From the NCBI RefSeq assembly GCF_019090165.1, contig NZ_JAHRIB010000150.1, forward strand, positions 1 through 64,000: DNA of 64,000 bases, written 5' to 3'. A program made the translations under genes and the position numbers. The notes beneath the pieces were generated by a model. The model searched no databases. It had not been told where the DNA came from and saw only the letters and a list, made by a program, of their open reading frames with translations. Below, in pieces: positions 53,347-61,649 of this stretch (position 1 is its first letter; every line of letters begins with the position of its first letter). The stretch is from Streptomyces sp. BV286. GTDB lineage: Bacteria; Actinomycetota; Actinomycetes; Streptomycetales; Streptomycetaceae.

Positions 53347-53724
53347 TCAGTCCGTGTCCGGGAGGACGACGTTCAGCGCCCAGGAGACGACCGAGATGAT
53401 CAGGCCGCCCAGCACGGCGGTCCAGAAGCCCTCGACGTGGAAGCTCAGATCGAGCTTGTCCGCCAGCCACGAGGTGAGCAGCAGCATCAGGGCGTTGACC
53501 ACCAGCGTGATCAGACCGAGCGTGAGGATGAACAGCGGGAAGGTGAGGACCTGCACGATGGGCTTGACCAGCACGTTCACCAGCCCGAAGACCAGCGCGA
53601 CCAGGAGCAGGGTGCCGACCTCCTTGCCCGTGCTGTCACCTGTCAGGGTGATCTTGTCGAGCAGCCACACCGCCACTGCCAGAGCGCCCGCGTTGGCGAT
53701 CGTCTTGACTACGAAATTCTTCAT
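53347..53724 (-). CDS. Phage-holin-family membrane protein (four transmembrane segments)
   Basis: This is a chromosomal DUF/holin IV-type small membrane protein of 125 residues; the ATG at 53724 begins KNFVVKTIANAGALAVAVWLLDK. Further hydrophobic stretches are GTLLLVALVFGLVNVLVKPIV, LFILTLGLITLVVNALMLLL and FWTAVLGGLIISVVSWALNVVL. The NVLVKPI motif is typical of this family. There is no phage context; the name reflects distant similarity only. It lies 9 bp before ptpA. Confidence 0.88.
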   Translation of the reverse strand: MKNFVVKTIANAGALAVAVWLLDKITLTGDSTGKEVGTLLLVALVFGLVNVLVKPIVQVLTFPLFILTLGLITLVVNALMLLLTSWLADKLDLSFHVEGFWTAVLGGLIISVVSWALNVVLPDTD

Positions 53725-53784
53725 GTGTCTGATCGTGACAGACGAGATCGAACACGAGCAGCGGGGCAAGGGCGGACAAGGGCG

Positions 53785-54102
53785 ATGAAGGCATTCCGGC
53801 TGGACGAACTGGAGGCGGAGCGCGCCGCCAACGACGGCGCCTACCTCCAGTTCCTGCGTGAGAAGAACATGTCGGTCGGCCTGTACGCGCTGGACGCGGG
53901 CACGCAGGACCCGCAGCAGCCCCACCGCCAGGACGAGGTCTACTTCGTCGTGAGCGGCCGTGCCGCGATCACGGTCGGCATGGAGACGACCCAGGTGGCC
54001 CGCGGCAGCGTCGTGTACGTACCCGCGGGAGTGGCTCACAAGTTCCACCACATCAGCGAGGATCTGCGGGTCGTCGTGGTCTTCTCTCCGCCGGAGAGCT
54101 GA
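53785..54102 (+). CDS. Cupin-domain protein
   Basis: This is a 105-residue single cupin barrel. The metal-binding motifs are visible as HRQDEVYFVVSGRAAITVG (about 46-64) and YVPAGVAHKFHHI (about 78-90). The ATG at 53785 begins KAFRLDELEAERAANDG. It is a probable metal-binding enzyme or sensor of unknown substrate, divergent from the holin-family gene. Confidence 0.88.
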   Translation: MKAFRLDELEAERAANDGAYLQFLREKNMSVGLYALDAGTQDPQQPHRQDEVYFVVSGRAAITVGMETTQVARGSVVYVPAGVAHKFHHISEDLRVVVVFSPPES

Positions 54103-54275
54103 CGTCCGCCTCAGGGTTCCCTAGGGGACCGGTCAGGGGAGGACAAGGGGTGCCAGGCCCCCGCAGGCACCCCTGCCGCACCTAGCATCGAGGACAGGAC
54201 ACGCAGGACCCGTCAGCTTCCGCGAACGGGCACGGACAGCCCTCGGAAACGGGCAGAGAGACAAGGAACAAGGCG

Positions 54276-54488
54276 ATGCAAGAGATCTTCGCGGGGATGC
54301 CGTGGTGGATTAAGTGGGTCGCGGTGCCGGTCATCGCCCTGGTCGTGTTCGGCGGCCTGATAGCGAGCATCGTCGGCTTCGTGATCGGCCTGCTCTTCAA
54401 GCTGCTGGTCTTCGTGGCACTGGTCGGCGGCCTGATCTACGTCGGGCGGAAGTTCATGTCGAACTCCTCGTCGAGGAGCGACTGGTAG
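54276..54488 (+). CDS. Small membrane protein (DUF5326-like)
   Basis: This is a 70-residue hydrophobic protein of unknown function. It begins QEIFAGMPWWIKWVAVPVIAL. Two membrane segments, WVAVPVIALVVFGGLIASIV and LLFKLLVFVALVGGLIYVG, are followed by a basic tail KFMSNSSSRSDW. The arrangement is conserved in Streptomyces small proteins of this type. It stands alone between the cupin gene and ssgR. Confidence 0.8.
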   Translation: MQEIFAGMPWWIKWVAVPVIALVVFGGLIASIVGFVIGLLFKLLVFVALVGGLIYVGRKFMSNSSSRSDW

Positions 54489-54795
54489 GCGGTGGCGGAA
54501 GGGGCAGGCGAATCGCCGCCCCTCGCCGACAGGAGCCGGCCGCGGACGTGCCCGCTCCTCGACGGGGTCATCGGCTCGTGGCGACCGATGGCCCACCTGT
54601 GCGGCAACCGCCGCCGGTAACCAGGAATCGACAGTTCCCTCGGGCGGGGGAAGTTTTCGACGCATGCCGTCGGCGATCGGTGGCAGACGGTTAAAGTCCG
54701 GAATTCGACGCGGGGTTGATCCCCGCGAGCGGCGTTCCGAACCCTCCCGTGTTACCCCCGCACGGGCGGCCCCCCTCGCGCTTCGGGAGTGACCC
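54489..54795. other. Intergenic region upstream of ssgR
   Basis: This is a 307-bp gap before ssgR. No convincing frame, repeat or terminator was found. It presumably holds the ssgR promoter; I could not pick a -10/-35 with confidence. Confidence 0.5.
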
Positions 54796-55599
54796 TTGGC
54801 CACGGTTGACACCGCACCCGCAGGACCGCAGGTTCCCACCCCCGAGCCGCACCCCACGACCCTCATCGGATCGGTCCAGCGCGCGATGCGCCTGCTGGAG
54901 TCCGTCGCGCGCCACGAGTACGGGGCGCCCGCGAAGCAGCTGGCCCGTGAGGCCGGGCTCGCCCTCCCCACGGCGTACCACCTGCTGCGCACCCTGGCGC
55001 ACGAGGGCTATCTGCGCCGCGAGAAGGGGCTGTTCTTCCTCGGCGAGGCGGCCGTGCGCCTGAGCAGCAGCAGTGCCCAGCAGAAACGTCGCAGCACGGT
55101 CGCCGACGCGCTGGGGCGGTGGCGCGATTCGATCGGTGTACCCGTGTACTACGCGGTCTACGCCGCCGGTGAGATCGAGGTCCAGTGCGTCGCAGACACC
55201 CCGGCCAATCCGGCGGTCGAGGAGTGGGCGGACTTCCGTGAGACAGGGCACGCGCATGCGATCGGCCAGTGTCTGCTGTCCCAGCTCGACGCCGAAACGC
55301 GCAGGGACCACCTCGACCGCTACCCCGTTCAGTCCATCACGCCATATACGGTGCGTGACGATCACACCCTGATGCGGCGCCTCGAATCGACGCGACGCAT
55401 GCAGCCCGTGATCGAGCGTCAGGAGTACGCGCTGGGCACGGTCTGCGCCGCGATCCCCATCACGGTGGGCAGTACAGCGGCCACGATGGCCATCTCCATG
55501 CCGTCCCACCAGGCCGACCGGCTGATGCCGGCGGCGCGGCAATTGCAGGGCGAGATCGGCAGGCTGCTGGGCACGCTTTCGCTGTCTATCAGCATCTGA
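54796..55599 (+). CDS. ssgR: IclR-family regulator SsgR
   Basis: SsgR is the IclR-type activator of ssgA, needed for sporulation in Streptomyces. It has 267 residues from a TTG at 54796 (GGAGTGACCC ahead). The helix-turn-helix lies near YGAPAKQLAREAGLALPTAY (about 55-74), and the C-terminal IclR effector domain runs to the end (FRETGHAHAIGQCLL, TVCAAIPITVG). It lies 99 bp upstream of ssgA in the same direction, the known ssgR-ssgA arrangement. Confidence 0.88.
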   Translation: MATVDTAPAGPQVPTPEPHPTTLIGSVQRAMRLLESVARHEYGAPAKQLAREAGLALPTAYHLLRTLAHEGYLRREKGLFFLGEAAVRLSSSSAQQKRRSTVADALGRWRDSIGVPVYYAVYAAGEIEVQCVADTPANPAVEEWADFRETGHAHAIGQCLLSQLDAETRRDHLDRYPVQSITPYTVRDDHTLMRRLESTRRMQPVIERQEYALGTVCAAIPITVGSTAATMAISMPSHQADRLMPAARQLQGEIGRLLGTLSLSISI

Positions 55600-55698
55600 A
55601 AACTCACTCCTTGTGATCTGGTGTGTACGTTCAGCAAGATGCCTGCAGTGTCAGGTGGATGATTCCCGGCCAGTCGACGGCAAACGACGGGGTAGGCG

Positions 55699-56139
55699 AT
55701 GCGCGAGTCGGTAGTACAGGCAGAGGTCATGATGAGCTTCGTCGTCTCGGAGGAGCTCTCCTTCCGTATCCCGGTGGAGCTGCGTTACGAGACCTGTGAT
55801 CCCTATGCCGTGCGGCTGACCTTCCACCTGCCCGGTGACGCCCCCGTGACCTGGGCCTTCGGCAGGGAGCTGTTGATCGATGGCGTGGGCCGCCCCTGCG
55901 GGGACGGGGACGTGCACATCACGCCCGCCGACGCGGAGGGGTTCGGCGATGTCCTGATCCGGCTTCAGGTGGGGGCCGACCAGGCCCTGTTCCGTTGCGG
56001 CACGGCACCCCTGCTGGCGTTCCTCGACCGTACGGACCGGGTGGTTCCGCTGGGGCAGGAGCGCTCGCTCGCCGACTTCGACACCCATCTCGACGAGGCC
56101 CTGGACCGCATCCTGGCGGAGGAACAGAGCGCGGGATGA
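55699..56139 (+). CDS. ssgA: Sporulation septation protein SsgA
   Basis: SsgA is the actinomycete-specific protein that marks septum and branch sites and stimulates sporulation-specific cell division. It has 146 residues. It begins RESVVQAEVMMSFVVSEEL, with family motifs FRIPVELRYETCDPYAVRL, DAPVTWAFGRELL and LFRCGTAPLLAFLDRTD, and ends EEQSAG. These match my recollection of S. coelicolor SsgA closely. It is controlled by SsgR just upstream. Confidence 0.94.
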   Translation: MRESVVQAEVMMSFVVSEELSFRIPVELRYETCDPYAVRLTFHLPGDAPVTWAFGRELLIDGVGRPCGDGDVHITPADAEGFGDVLIRLQVGADQALFRCGTAPLLAFLDRTDRVVPLGQERSLADFDTHLDEALDRILAEEQSAG

Positions 56140-56191
56140 CGCGAGGACGGCCCGGCGTGCTGTGACGCCCCCGCGCCGTACGCCGTCGGGT

Positions 56192-57646
56192 TCAGTGCTT
56201 GCGGCGGCGGCCGCTCCCGCGCAGGGGTGCCCTTGAACCGGCCTGCGGCTGTGGTTGCTGTTGTGCCGGGGCTGCGTCGCCCGGGCGGTCCGCCGCGACC
56301 ACCAGGGCCGCCAGCGCTGTCGTGACAGGCACCGAGGCGACCAGTCCGATCGAGCCGACGAGTGTGCGCACGATCTCCTCGGCCACCAACTCGCTGTTGG
56401 CCACCGTTCCCACGCTGCTCTCCGCGATGGAGAACAGCAGCAACAGAGGGAGCGCCGCGCCCGCATAGGCGAGGACGAGCGTGTTGACGACGGAAGCGAT
56501 GTGGTCGCGGCCGATGCGGATGCCCGCCCGGTACAGCCCTCGCCTGCCCATCGTCGGATCGGCCGCATGCAGCTCCCAGACCGCCGACGTCTGTGTGACG
56601 GTGACGTCGTCGAGGACTCCGAGCGAACCGATGATGATTCCCGCGAGCAGCAGACCGCTCATGTCGATGGACGGGTACAGACCGTGGATCAGACCGGTGT
56701 TGTCGTCCGTGTTGCCGGTCAGCGCGGCCCAGTCGATGAACAGCGAGCCGAGCAGCCCGATCAGCACCAGGGAGAGCAACGTGCCGAGTACGGCCACCGA
56801 CGTCCGCGCCGAGAGCCCGTGGCACATGTAGAGCGCGATCAGCATGATGGCGCTCGCCCCGACCACCGCGACGACCAGCGGGTTCGAGCCCTGCAGGATC
56901 GCCGGGAGGATGAAGAACGTCAGGATCAGGAAACTGACAGCCAGCGCGATCAGTGCCATGACACCGCGCATCCGGCCCACCACGACCACAGCGAGGGCGA
57001 AGATGCCGGCGAGCAGTGTCATCGGGAGCTTGCGGTTCACGTCGGTGACCGAGTACTGAAGCTCCTTGGGGGCGTCGGGCGCGTACGCCACGATCACCTC
57101 CTGGTCCTGCTTCAACTGCCGGGAGGAGTCCGGCTGGACGATCTCCGTGAAGGTACGGCCCTTGTCCTTCCCGGTGTCGACCCGGACCGTCGCCTTCTTG
57201 CAGGTGCCCGACGCCTGTTGCTGCGCCGAGGAACCCTCGGCCGTCGAGGTGTCACCGGTCGGAGTCTCGCCCGAGGCGTTCACGGACTTGCAGTCGACCT
57301 CGTCGACCTTGGTCACCGTGGCCTGCTGGGTCTGCCGGTCGAAGCCGACACCCGTGCGCTCGTGTCCGGGGGCACCGCCGGGCCAGAGCACCACGAGGCC
57401 CACGACGACCGCCGCGGCGAAAGGAATCAGCACGGCGGCGATGACCTTGCGCAGGTGCATGGAGACGGGGGCCGCGGGGCCATGGCTGTGCGAGTGACCG
57501 TGCCCGCCGCCGGGCGGGCCGTCGTCGCCGCCCCCTCCGGGGCCGTGGGGTCCGTGTCCGGGGCCGCCCCCGTGACCATGGCCGTCGTGGCCGTGTCCGT
57601 GGGGGGGTTCGGACGGCGGAAGTGGGGGCTGCTGCGTCGTGGTCAC
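56192..57646 (-). CDS. YibE/F-family integral membrane protein
   Basis: This is a multi-pass membrane protein of 484 residues from a GTG at 57646. The N-terminal cytosolic part (about 1-70) is strikingly His/Gly-rich (GHGHDGHGHGGGPGHGPHG), a possible metal-binding region. At least eight hydrophobic helices follow, with the YibE/F signatures GSLGVLDDVTVTQTSAVWEL and ASVVNTLVLAYAGAALPLLLLF. Function is not established for the family. It is convergent with ssgA and divergent from the thiC riboswitch. Confidence 0.85.
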   Translation of the reverse strand: MTTTQQPPLPPSEPPHGHGHDGHGHGGGPGHGPHGPGGGGDDGPPGGGHGHSHSHGPAAPVSMHLRKVIAAVLIPFAAAVVVGLVVLWPGGAPGHERTGVGFDRQTQQATVTKVDEVDCKSVNASGETPTGDTSTAEGSSAQQQASGTCKKATVRVDTGKDKGRTFTEIVQPDSSRQLKQDQEVIVAYAPDAPKELQYSVTDVNRKLPMTLLAGIFALAVVVVGRMRGVMALIALAVSFLILTFFILPAILQGSNPLVVAVVGASAIMLIALYMCHGLSARTSVAVLGTLLSLVLIGLLGSLFIDWAALTGNTDDNTGLIHGLYPSIDMSGLLLAGIIIGSLGVLDDVTVTQTSAVWELHAADPTMGRRGLYRAGIRIGRDHIASVVNTLVLAYAGAALPLLLLFSIAESSVGTVANSELVAEEIVRTLVGSIGLVASVPVTTALAALVVAADRPGDAAPAQQQPQPQAGSRAPLRGSGRRRKH

Positions 57647-57731
57647 CGACCGATCATCGCAAGAACGCGAGGGGCCCACTGTTCACCGCGCCCATTGTGA
57701 CGCTAGCGTGGAAGCACCTTTGCACACGCGG

Positions 57732-57861
57732 GAGCTCGGAGCACCGGGCTGAGAGGGCGCTGACCTCCGTATCCGCGATGTTTCACGTGGAACATCGCCG
57801 GGACGGAAAACGCTGCGTCGACCGCCGAACCTGTTACCGGGTAATGCCGGCGTAGGGAGTA
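57732..57861 (+). promoter_or_regulatory. TPP riboswitch (THI element) upstream of thiC
   Basis: Conserved aptamer parts are visible in order: GGGCTGAGAG (57746-57755), GAACCTG (57827-57833) and the strand ACCGGGTAATGCCGGCGTAG (57836-57855). The ribosome-binding GGGAGTAGG overlaps the 3' end of the element, suggesting translational control of thiC by thiamine pyrophosphate. A parS-like palindrome (57779-57794) forms an extra hairpin in the variable P3 region. Exact limits are estimated. Confidence 0.88.
57779..57794. promoter_or_regulatory. parS-like site 13, inside the TPP riboswitch
   Basis: TGTTTCACGTGGAACA differs from consensus parS by one base. In RNA the mismatch can be a G-U pair, so CGATGTTTC and GGAACATCG form a stem within the riboswitch P3 extension. 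Confidence 0.6.
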
Positions 57862-57867
57862 GGTCTC

Positions 57868-59742
57868 ATGACCAACAAGGACGTACGCACGCCTGCCTCC
57901 AGCCAGACGATCGGGGCACCCGCCCCGGCCGACAGCACCGAGGTGTCCGCTTCGCCCGAGAACGAGGGGGCAGCAGCCCTGCCCGAGAACGGCGAAGGCG
58001 GCAAGTCCATCGGCTGGCACAAGGCGTACGTCGAGGGTTCGCGCCCCGACCTGCGGGTGCCGGTCCGCCAGGTGCACCTCACCAACGGGCAGTCGGTCAC
58101 CCTGTACGACACCTCCGGTCCGTACACGGATCCGGTCGTCGAAACGGACGTACGCAGGGGGCTGGCGCCCCTGCGCGACAACTGGATCATCACGCGCGGC
58201 GACACCGAGGAGTATGCGGGCCGTCCCGTGCGTCCCGAGGACGACGGGATCAAGCACACCTCACCGCGCGGAGGCCTGCGCAACCTCGACGCCGTCTTCC
58301 CCGGGCGCCCACGCCTGCCCCGCCGGAGCCGTGACGGGCAGCCAGTGACGCAACTCGCGTACGCGAGGCGGGGGGAGGTCACACCGGAGATGGAGTACGT
58401 GGCCATCCGGGAGAACGTGTCCCCCGAGGTCGTCCGTGAGGAGATCGCGGCGGGCCGGGCTGTTCTGCCGGCCAACGTCAACCACCCGGAGATCGAGCCG
58501 ATGATCATCGGTAAGCGGTTCCTGGTGAAGGTCAACGCCAACATCGGCAACTCCGCCGTCACCTCCTCCATCGAGGAGGAGGTCGAGAAGATGACCTGGG
58601 CGACGCGCTGGGGCGCCGACACGGTCATGGATCTGTCCACCGGCCGCAACATCCACACCACCAGGGAGTGGGTGCTGCGGAACTCCCCCGTGCCCATCGG
58701 CACGGTGCCTCTGTACCAGGCACTGGAGAAGGTCGACGGGCGCGCCGAGGAGCTCACCTGGGAGATCTACAAGGACACGGTCATCGAGCAGGCCGAGCAG
58801 GGCGTGGACTACATGACCGTCCACGCCGGGGTGCGTCTGCCGTACGTCCCGCTGACCGCGAACCGCAAGACCGGCATCGTCTCGCGCGGCGGCTCGATCA
58901 TGGCGGCGTGGTGTCTGGCGCACCACAAGGAGTCGTTCCTGTACGAGCACTTCGAGGAGCTCTGTGAGGTCCTCGCCGCGTACGACGTCACCTACTCGCT
59001 CGGCGACGGCCTGCGGCCCGGCTCGATCGCGGATGCCAACGACGCCGCGCAGTTCGCGGAGCTGAAAACGCTCGGGGAACTCAACCGGATCGCGAAGCGG
59101 TTCAACGTACAGACCATGATCGAGGGTCCGGGGCACGTCCCGATGCACAAGATCAAGGAGAACATCGATCTTCAGCAGGAGATCTGCGAGGAAGCTCCGT
59201 TCTACACGCTGGGCCCGCTGACCACGGACGTCGCGCCGGCGTACGACCACATCACCTCGGGCATCGGTGCCGCGATGATCGCGTGGTGGGGCACTGCGAT
59301 GCTCTGCTATGTCACGCCCAAGGAGCACCTGGGCCTGCCCAACCGGGACGACGTCAAGACAGGGGTCATCACCTACAAGATCGCGGCTCACGCGGCGGAC
59401 CTCGCCAAGGGGCATCCGGGCGCGCAGGACTGGGACGACGCCCTGTCGGACGCCCGTTTCGAGTTCCGCTGGGAGGACCAGTTCAACCTGGCCCTGGACC
59501 CGGACACGGCCCGGGAGTTCCATGACGAGACGCTCCCGGCCGAGCCGGCCAAGACGGCGCACTTCTGCTCCATGTGCGGGCCGAAGTTCTGCTCGATGAA
59601 GATCAGTCACAGCATCAACGAGCAGTTCGGTGGAGACGCGGTCAAGGGAGCTTCGCCCGAAGAGGTAGCCGACGGGATGCTCCAGAAGTCGAAGGAGTTC
59701 GCCGCCGCGGGCAATCGGGTCTACCTGCCCATGGCCGACTGA
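57868..59742 (+). CDS. thiC: Phosphomethylpyrimidine synthase ThiC
   Basis: ThiC is a radical-SAM enzyme that converts aminoimidazole ribotide to the pyrimidine phosphate of thiamine. It has 624 residues. The N-terminus up to about 40 is Ala/Glu-rich. Conserved regions include GANIGNSAVTSSIEEEVEKM (with N-terminal variation), YMTVHAGVRL and IEGPGHVPMHKI. The C-terminal [4Fe-4S] site is CSMCGPKFCSM. It sits directly behind a TPP riboswitch. Confidence 0.96.
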   Translation: MTNKDVRTPASSQTIGAPAPADSTEVSASPENEGAAALPENGEGGKSIGWHKAYVEGSRPDLRVPVRQVHLTNGQSVTLYDTSGPYTDPVVETDVRRGLAPLRDNWIITRGDTEEYAGRPVRPEDDGIKHTSPRGGLRNLDAVFPGRPRLPRRSRDGQPVTQLAYARRGEVTPEMEYVAIRENVSPEVVREEIAAGRAVLPANVNHPEIEPMIIGKRFLVKVNANIGNSAVTSSIEEEVEKMTWATRWGADTVMDLSTGRNIHTTREWVLRNSPVPIGTVPLYQALEKVDGRAEELTWEIYKDTVIEQAEQGVDYMTVHAGVRLPYVPLTANRKTGIVSRGGSIMAAWCLAHHKESFLYEHFEELCEVLAAYDVTYSLGDGLRPGSIADANDAAQFAELKTLGELNRIAKRFNVQTMIEGPGHVPMHKIKENIDLQQEICEEAPFYTLGPLTTDVAPAYDHITSGIGAAMIAWWGTAMLCYVTPKEHLGLPNRDDVKTGVITYKIAAHAADLAKGHPGAQDWDDALSDARFEFRWEDQFNLALDPDTAREFHDETLPAEPAKTAHFCSMCGPKFCSMKISHSINEQFGGDAVKGASPEEVADGMLQKSKEFAAAGNRVYLPMAD

Positions 59743-59773
59743 GCAGGGGCGGACGCGCCGGCTGCGTTCGCGG

Positions 59774-59798
59774 GGCCCCGGTCATGACGGCCGGGGCC
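59774..59798 (+). terminator. Stem-loop after thiC
   Basis: Arms GGCCCCGG (59774-59781) and CCGGGGCC (59791-59798) lie 32 bp beyond the thiC stop. No U-tract follows. The rest of the 290-bp gap to 60033 shows no gene. Confidence 0.5.
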
Positions 59799-60032
59799 TG
59801 CCCAGGTACGGGGAGAGTCCGACGGCGGAAGGCATGGACAATCCCAGTGCAGCTCCGCTTTCGCGTTGCCACTGATGAGCGTTCGCGGGCAGGAATGATC
59901 AGAGGCAGTCACCTTTGGCCGACCGAACGGTCCTCGTGCTGCGGAGCCGAGGCCCTGGGCAGTGCAATCCAGGACCTCGGTGATCCGGCCCGGTGCCGAC
60001 GCGCGGATGAGGCCAGTGGTGAGCGAGTGACG

Positions 60033-60200
60033 CTATTGGTTTTCGAACCACCAGATCAACAGGGAGACTGCTCCGGCCCCAAGAGCCGTGCAAGCTCCCT
60101 TGAATACGTTGGCGCCTGCTGAGCGCGCCCACAGCTTCCAGTTCTTTGAGCTGGTCGTGTGCGGTGTGTAGCTCTCCGGGATGGAGTCTGTAGACTCCAT
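60033..60200 (-). CDS. 55-residue membrane microprotein
   Basis: The ATG at 60200 is preceded by AGGAGCTCTGTC, a good ribosome-binding sequence, and a TAG ends the frame at 60033. The protein begins MESTDSIPESYTPHTT. A basic stretch, SKNWKLWARSAG, leads into one membrane helix (about 35-51: GACTALGAGAVSLLIWW), ending FENQ. No family is recognised. Codon use is less GC-rich than neighbours. It lies between thiC and the DUF397/XRE locus, on the opposite strand from both thiC and the DUF397 gene. Confidence 0.65.
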   Translation of the reverse strand: MESTDSIPESYTPHTTSSKNWKLWARSAGANVFKGACTALGAGAVSLLIWWFENQ

Positions 60201-60508
60201 GACAGAGCTCCTTTCGGTTTCGCAGACGAGGGTGCTTGGCGAGGGAGTCCGTGACCTGAAGCTTGCCGGCCGGGTCGAGGGCTCCCTTTTGCTGTGTTCA
60301 TTCTGAACAAGCGCGGTTTCTTTTCGGCCAGCCGTTTGCGCAACGCGGCTGGCCTTTTATTGCTTTTATGATGCATATACCTCCATTTATTGGCATGTGG
60401 TGGGCGCCGGTGTGCGTCTTGGCAGCCCTGGCGGCGGCGCCCATACTGATTTGGATGCCGAAATGGCTCGGCATCGCCACTTTTCGTAGGCGAAGACGTG
60501 GGGGCTGC
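60201..60508. other. Low-GC intergenic region between microprotein and DUF397 gene
   Basis: This 308-bp gap is unusually AT-rich for the window. It holds a perfect 9-bp inverted repeat, GGCCAGCCG/CGGCTGGCC, ending in CTTTTATTGCTTTT (about 60328-60366). That looks like a plus-strand intrinsic terminator, although no plus-strand gene immediately precedes it. A frame with a membrane-like segment (60371-60508) joins the DUF397 gene in phase. Confidence 0.5.
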
Positions 60509-60709
60509 ATGGAACTCGATGGTGCTGAACTGCAGTGGCGAAAGAGCTCCGCGACTAACGGAGGAAACTGTGTCGAGGTGGCTTTCGCCGATCAAGTGGC
60601 CGTGCGGGATTCGCACTACCCCGAGAGGGCGTTATTGGGGTTCAGTGCATATGCCTGGCATTCTTTCCTCGGCGTGGTGAAGGATTCTGGCTCGGAAGCC
60701 ATTTCCTAG
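60509..60709 (+). CDS. DUF397-family protein
   Basis: This is a small Streptomyces protein of 66 residues; the ATG at 60509 has GGGGG six bases ahead. It begins ELDGAELQWRKSSATNGGNCVEVAF, the DUF397 signature (WRKSS...GNCVEVA), followed by VAVRDSHYPE. From established knowledge, DUF397 proteins pair with XRE/DUF5753 regulators (for example around whiJ) and may act as their antagonists. A partner gene lies 82 bp away, convergent. The frame is open upstream to 60263, with a possible membrane segment. Confidence 0.85.
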   Translation: MELDGAELQWRKSSATNGGNCVEVAFADQVAVRDSHYPERALLGFSAYAWHSFLGVVKDSGSEAIS

Positions 60710-60791
60710 CCACTTCGACTCCGCCGCTACAGCTGTTCCTGTTCTACGGCCAGTGACGTCCCGTAACATGCTCCCCAGCATTTTTCCTGTG

Positions 60792-61649
60792 TCACTCCTG
60801 GCCGAAGAGGAACTCTCGCGTCACCCCAGTGGCAACCCCCCTCTCCACTTCCCAGAAGATGTCGAGATAGTCTGTCGGGCGGCGCTGTGACGTGCGGCCC
60901 AAGGCTTTTTCGCTAAGAATTGCCTCGCCCTCCGGGTTCTCCAGGTAGACGACCATCTCGTCCTCGTCGTCAGGGAACTCGAAAAGGGCGTACGGCGATC
61001 CGAAGCGTGGGTAGATTCCTGCGCTGAAGGGCACAGTGAATACCGTTACGTTGGTCATTTCATTGATCGTCAGCAGCTTTTCGAACTGCTTGTGCATCGT
61101 CTCCAGCGAGCCGACGGTCCTTCGGATCACGGCCTCATCCAGGATGAAGAAGGACTCGGGTCCGTCGGACTGGATGAGGCGGTCCTGGCGCTCCAGGCGG
61201 AGCTGGACGAGCTGCTCGGTCTTCTCCGTGCCGAAGTTCAGCCGGTTGAGGACCGTGCGCATGTACTCCTCGGTCTGCAGCAGACCGGGCACCAGGTTGG
61301 GTTCGAAGTTCCTGATGATCGACGCGGAGCTTTCGTACCCGAGGTAGGTCTCGAAGTCCTGGGTCACCCAGGCGCGGTACTCGTCCCACCACGGTGGGCG
61401 ACGCGCGGCCCGTGCCATGTCGGTGAGAGCCTTGACCTGTGCCTGGTCCGTGATCCCGTAGTGCCCCAGCAGCACCCGCACGTCGGTCACCGACACGCCG
61501 ACGGTGCCGGCCTCGATCCGGATCACCTTTGAGGGTGACCACTCGAGTTGCTCCGCGACCTCCCGTTGCTTCAGCCCCGCGCTCTCCCTCGCCTTCTTCA
61601 GGCGATCACGCAGTCGTGCACGCTGGAATCCGGGCTCTTCCTGTGGCAC
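60792..61649 (-). CDS. XRE-family regulator with DUF5753 domain (WhiJ/AbaA-like)
   Basis: This DNA-binding regulator has 285 residues from a GTG at 61649, preceded by GGAGACCTCG. The frame stays open to 61868, but the added residues lack similarity to the family. The helix-turn-helix is GLKQREVAEQLEWSPSKVIRIEAG (about 23-46). The DUF5753 domain contains WWDEYRAWVTQDFETYLGYES, LVPGLLQTEEYM and FGSPYALFEFP. It is the expected partner of the DUF397 protein encoded opposite. Confidence 0.9.
   Translation of the reverse strand: MPQEEPGFQRARLRDRLKKARESAGLKQREVAEQLEWSPSKVIRIEAGTVGVSVTDVRVLLGHYGITDQAQVKALTDMARAARRPPWWDEYRAWVTQDFETYLGYESSASIIRNFEPNLVPGLLQTEEYMRTVLNRLNFGTEKTEQLVQLRLERQDRLIQSDGPESFFILDEAVIRRTVGSLETMHKQFEKLLTINEMTNVTVFTVPFSAGIYPRFGSPYALFEFPDDEDEMVVYLENPEGEAILSEKALGRTSQRRPTDYLDIFWEVERGVATGVTREFLFGQE

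Noticed and set aside
53347..53724. Prophage remnant suggested by a holin-family protein
   Set aside because: Neighbours are ordinary chromosomal genes. There is no integrase, att site or phage gene, and the family is common in bacterial genomes.
60056..60616. 186-codon minus-strand frame
   Set aside because: It overlaps the DUF397 gene and a terminator-like hairpin. Its composition is unlike a protein, and the 55-codon gene uses another frame.
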